Origin: Acidobacteriota bacterium
GTDB taxonomy: Bacteria; Acidobacteriota; Terriglobia; Terriglobales; Acidobacteriaceae
NCBI GenBank assembly: GCA_003225515.1
Contig: QIAK01000038.1
Coordinates: forward strand, 10,567-19,597
Length of the DNA: 9,031 nucleotides
Reading direction: 5' to 3'
Numbering within the stretch: the stretch's first letter is position 1; every line of letters begins with the position of its first letter. The translations under genes and the position numbers were made by a program. The notes under the pieces were generated by a model. That model was not told where the DNA came from. It ran no database searches and saw only the letters and a program-made list of their open reading frames with translations. Below, piece after piece: positions 7,557 through 9,031 of the stretch.

Positions 7557-7859
7557 ATGAGGCACAGGCGACTGCAACTGCCCTCGCTAGCGAGCACCCG
7601 CGTTGTCCCCTGGAGAATCGCAGCCCAGGAATTACCGAGCATATCTGCCAGTTCGCTAGGCGTTGCGCCCGATTGTTCTCTGGACATTGGGTTCTTAGGA
7701 TCGTGGTTTGAGCCGGATTTTGATCCTGACGACTTCGAAAGGAAACGCGAGCGCCGCCACATTAATTGGGGCGCGATCTCAGGAATGGTACTGTCGGTAA
7801 CCGTTAGTGCGGGTTGCTGGGCTGGAATCGGCTGGATGATCGCTCGATTAGTGAACTAG
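7557..7859 (+). CDS. Putative small single-pass membrane protein of unknown function
   Basis: I do not recognise a family. I chose the ATG at 7557 because GGAGG (7546-7550) lies 6 nt upstream; an ATG at 7518 in the same frame would add 13 residues with only a weak site. The 100-residue product has an Arg-rich start, an undistinguished Ser/Ala-rich part to about residue 45, an acidic stretch (FEPDFDPDDF, 51-60), a basic stretch (ERKRERRHIN, 61-70) and a C-terminal hydrophobic segment (about 71-97). The positive charges before the segment suggest the N-terminal part stays in the cytoplasm. The C-terminal half looks truly coding; the N-terminal half is less certain, since overlapping frames on both strands are also open there. 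A start nearer 7680 or a frameshifted ancestor are alternatives. Confidence 0.45.
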   Translation: MRHRRLQLPSLASTRVVPWRIAAQELPSISASSLGVAPDCSLDIGFLGSWFEPDFDPDDFERKRERRHINWGAISGMVLSVTVSAGCWAGIGWMIARLVN

Positions 7860-7893
7860 GGTATCGCAATCAAAATGCTCCATACTGGAGCTC

Positions 7894-7928
7894 AAAAATG
7901 GGGCCACGCGCGAGCAGCGTCGGCCCCA
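7894..7928 (-). terminator. Intrinsic terminator of the efp-acyP-apt unit
   Basis: TGGGGCC (7899-7905) and GGCCCCA (7922-7928) form a 7-bp GC-rich stem that can extend inward by 4 bp (ACGC/GCGT) past a single bulge. On the minus strand the stem is followed directly by a run of five T (7898-7894), the classic rho-independent form. It lies 24 nt past the apt stop. Read on the plus strand there is no T-run, so it serves the minus-strand unit. Confidence 0.8.
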
Positions 7929-7952
7929 ATGTCATGCGTGATCTTTAAGCGA

Positions 7953-8504
7953 CTACTTGTCGTAACGCAGCAACGACATCACGTCATACTCTTTTAGCTT
8001 TTCACGGCCTTTCAGAAATTCCAGTTCCACCACAAATCCCAGGCCGGCGATCTCCGCCCCCAACGACGACGCCAATTTGGCCGTCGCCTCGGCAGTGCCG
8101 CCGGTGGCGAGCAGATCGTCTACGATCAAGACGCGCTGGCCTTTCTGGATTGCGTCTTTGTGAATCTCCAAAGAATTCGTTCCATATTCGAGCGCATAAG
8201 CGTACTTCACTGTTTCGGCAGGAAGCTTGCCCGGCTTGCGCACGGGAACGAATCCCGCATTCAGGCGATAGGCCAAGGCGGGAGCGAAGATAAAGCCGCG
8301 CGCCTCCATCCCTAAAACCAGATCGACGTCTTGCGCAATGTAATGCTCGGCCAGTTTGTCGATAAGCGTGGCGAACCCGGTTTTATCTTTCAAGAGGGTC
8401 GTGATGTCGTAGAAGAGAATTCCCGGCTTGGGGAAATCGGGAATTTCGCGGATCAGATACTTCAATTGATCGGCGTTCATAGCGCCGGCGGACGGCACTG
8501 GCAT
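7953..8504 (-). CDS. apt: Adenine phosphoribosyltransferase
   Basis: Purine salvage enzyme making AMP and pyrophosphate from adenine and PRPP, in the cytoplasm. The 183-residue product has the family N-terminal REIPDFPKPGILFYDITTLL (about 19-38), LGMEARGFIFAP (64-75) and the PRPP-binding loop VLIVDDLLATGGTAEA (about 125-140). An internal ATG at residue 9 (8480) gives the commoner family start MNxDQLK. I prefer the ATG at 8504 because AGGAG lies 8 nt upstream and the ATG directly abuts the acyP stop (TAAATG), which suggests translational coupling. An intrinsic terminator follows. Confidence 0.95.
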   Translation of the reverse strand: MPVPSAGAMNADQLKYLIREIPDFPKPGILFYDITTLLKDKTGFATLIDKLAEHYIAQDVDLVLGMEARGFIFAPALAYRLNAGFVPVRKPGKLPAETVKYAYALEYGTNSLEIHKDAIQKGQRVLIVDDLLATGGTAEATAKLASSLGAEIAGLGFVVELEFLKGREKLKEYDVMSLLRYDK

Positions 8505-8804
8505 TTACCACGCTCCTTCAATGCGAAATGTACTGAGTCCGGCGATCGGGCTGGCGTCGGCTAATTCTACGGCGTCGACGCGGGCTGCTCGTGGTCCTTC
8601 GCGCAAGCGCGAGTGCAATCCAGAGAGTTGGTCGCGGGTTCCCTGGGCAAGAACTTCCACGCTTCCGTCATGGTTATTGCGCACCCATCCGGCAATGCCC
8701 AGGATGTGCGCCTCGCGCTCCACAAACCAGCGGAAGCCGACTCCCTGGACGCGACCGCGCACCAGAAACCGCCGCGCTTCAAGGGGTTTTTCGTTCGAAG
8801 TCAT
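8505..8804 (-). CDS. acyP: Acylphosphatase
   Basis: Small cytosolic enzyme that hydrolyses carboxyl-phosphate bonds of acyl phosphates. At 99 residues it is a typical length. It shows the signature GRVQGVGFRWFV (17-28), with the phosphate-binding loop and catalytic R25, and LGIAGWVRNNHDGSVEVLAQG (35-55), where N43 is the expected catalytic Asn. The ATG at 8804-8802 has no good Shine-Dalgarno. Its stop codon directly touches the apt start, and the apt ribosome-binding site lies inside its last codons. No glycosidase or hydrogenase-maturation domain is fused to it. Confidence 0.95.
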   Translation of the reverse strand: MTSNEKPLEARRFLVRGRVQGVGFRWFVEREAHILGIAGWVRNNHDGSVEVLAQGTRDQLSGLHSRLREGPRAARVDAVELADASPIAGLSTFRIEGAW

Positions 8805-8814
8805 GCTTGAGAAT

Positions 8815-8905
8815 GATTTCAGATCTTGATTTTAAAATTCAGATTGAAAATCCCACGCACTGCGCTTGTCTTGGGTTTGCAATCTGAAATCTTAAATCTG
8901 AAATC
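8815..8905. repeat. Inverted repeat of CAATCTGAAATC-type units between efp and acyP
   Basis: The left arm, 8815-8846, begins GATTTCAGAT and ends TTCAGATTG. The right arm, 8880-8905, has CAATCTGAAATC (8880-8891) and AAATCTGAAATC (8894-8905) at a 14-nt period. The arms are reverse complements apart from a few extra bases in the left arm. The unit and period match the array at 4750-4791. It lies within the 110-nt efp-acyP gap and has no terminator-like T-run. Confidence 0.75.
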
Positions 8906-8914
8906 AACAATGCC

Positions 8915-9031
8915 CTATGCCCTGGATAGGTACGCGCCTTCCGACGTATCCACTTTAATTTTCTCGCCTTCGTTGATGAAGGGCGGAACCTGCACGACCA
9001 GTCCGGTTTCAGTCTTGGCGGCTTTTGTGAC
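8915..9031 (-). CDS. efp: Elongation factor P (C-terminal 38 residues, cut by window edge)
   Basis: EF-P binds the ribosome next to the P-site tRNA and relieves stalling at proline runs. Only the end of domain III is in the window: TETGLVVQVPPFINEGEKI followed by KVDTSEGAYLSRA and the stop at 8917-8915. The GLVVQVPPFI..GE.I.V.T..G.Y..RA pattern is diagnostic for the EF-P C-terminus. The lysine or arginine modification site in domain I is outside the window. It is upstream of acyP and apt on the same strand, after a repeat-filled 110-nt gap, so co-transcription is possible but not certain. Confidence 0.93.
   Translation of the reverse strand, partial: VTKAAKTETGLVVQVPPFINEGEKIKVDTSEGAYLSRA

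Noticed and set aside
8478..8480. Internal ATG as the apt start
   Set aside because: It matches the common family N-terminus, but no Shine-Dalgarno precedes it, whereas the ATG at 8504-8502 has AGGAG at good spacing. The choice remains open experimentally.

Overview
The window looks like a stretch of chromosome from a GC-moderate Gram-negative-type bacterium, most probably an acidobacterium. Two things point there. The Mur, PEP carboxykinase and acylphosphatase proteins read like acidobacterial versions, which is recollection and not a search. The gaps between genes also carry short degenerate dispersed repeats of the kinds common in Koribacter-like genomes: CAATCTGAAATC units, CAGCC-rich units, a GGACAGCCG/CGGCTGTCC hairpin, and an AACCACGAAG...CTTCATGGTT inverted repeat. 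MurE carries the DNPR motif of meso-diaminopimelate-adding enzymes.

Layout. Positions 1-4657 (minus strand) hold the middle of a division/cell-wall (dcw) cluster in the order murE, murF, mraY, murD, with murD running off the window start. murE is the first gene of the visible unit; the usual upstream ftsI is not there. Positions 4658-5427 are a divergent, repeat-rich interval containing one small Cys-rich gene on the plus strand (4855-5037) and a 250-bp inverted-repeat region. Positions 5428-7859 (plus strand) hold pckA (ATP-type PEP carboxykinase) and two small uncharacterised genes. An intrinsic terminator at 7894-7928 ends a converging minus-strand unit, efp - acyP - apt (9031 to 7953), with efp cut by the window end.

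How the genes work together. MurD, MurE and MurF add D-Glu, meso-DAP and D-Ala-D-Ala to the UDP-MurNAc peptide, and MraY moves the finished pentapeptide onto undecaprenyl phosphate. PckA is central carbon metabolism. EF-P, acylphosphatase and APRT are housekeeping genes, with acyP and apt joined by a zero-gap stop/start.

The most unusual observation is that two highly conserved genes, mraY and pckA, are each broken by an apparent short internal deletion (about 34 and about 22 nt by comparison with family consensus). Both leave a frameshift with the rest of the protein intact in another frame. Since mraY is essential, an assembly or sequencing artefact must be excluded first. I saw no phage, transposase, CRISPR, toxin-antitoxin or defence genes, no tRNA or rRNA, and no clearly new system. 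The remaining interest lies in the repeat-laden gaps and the small unknown proteins.
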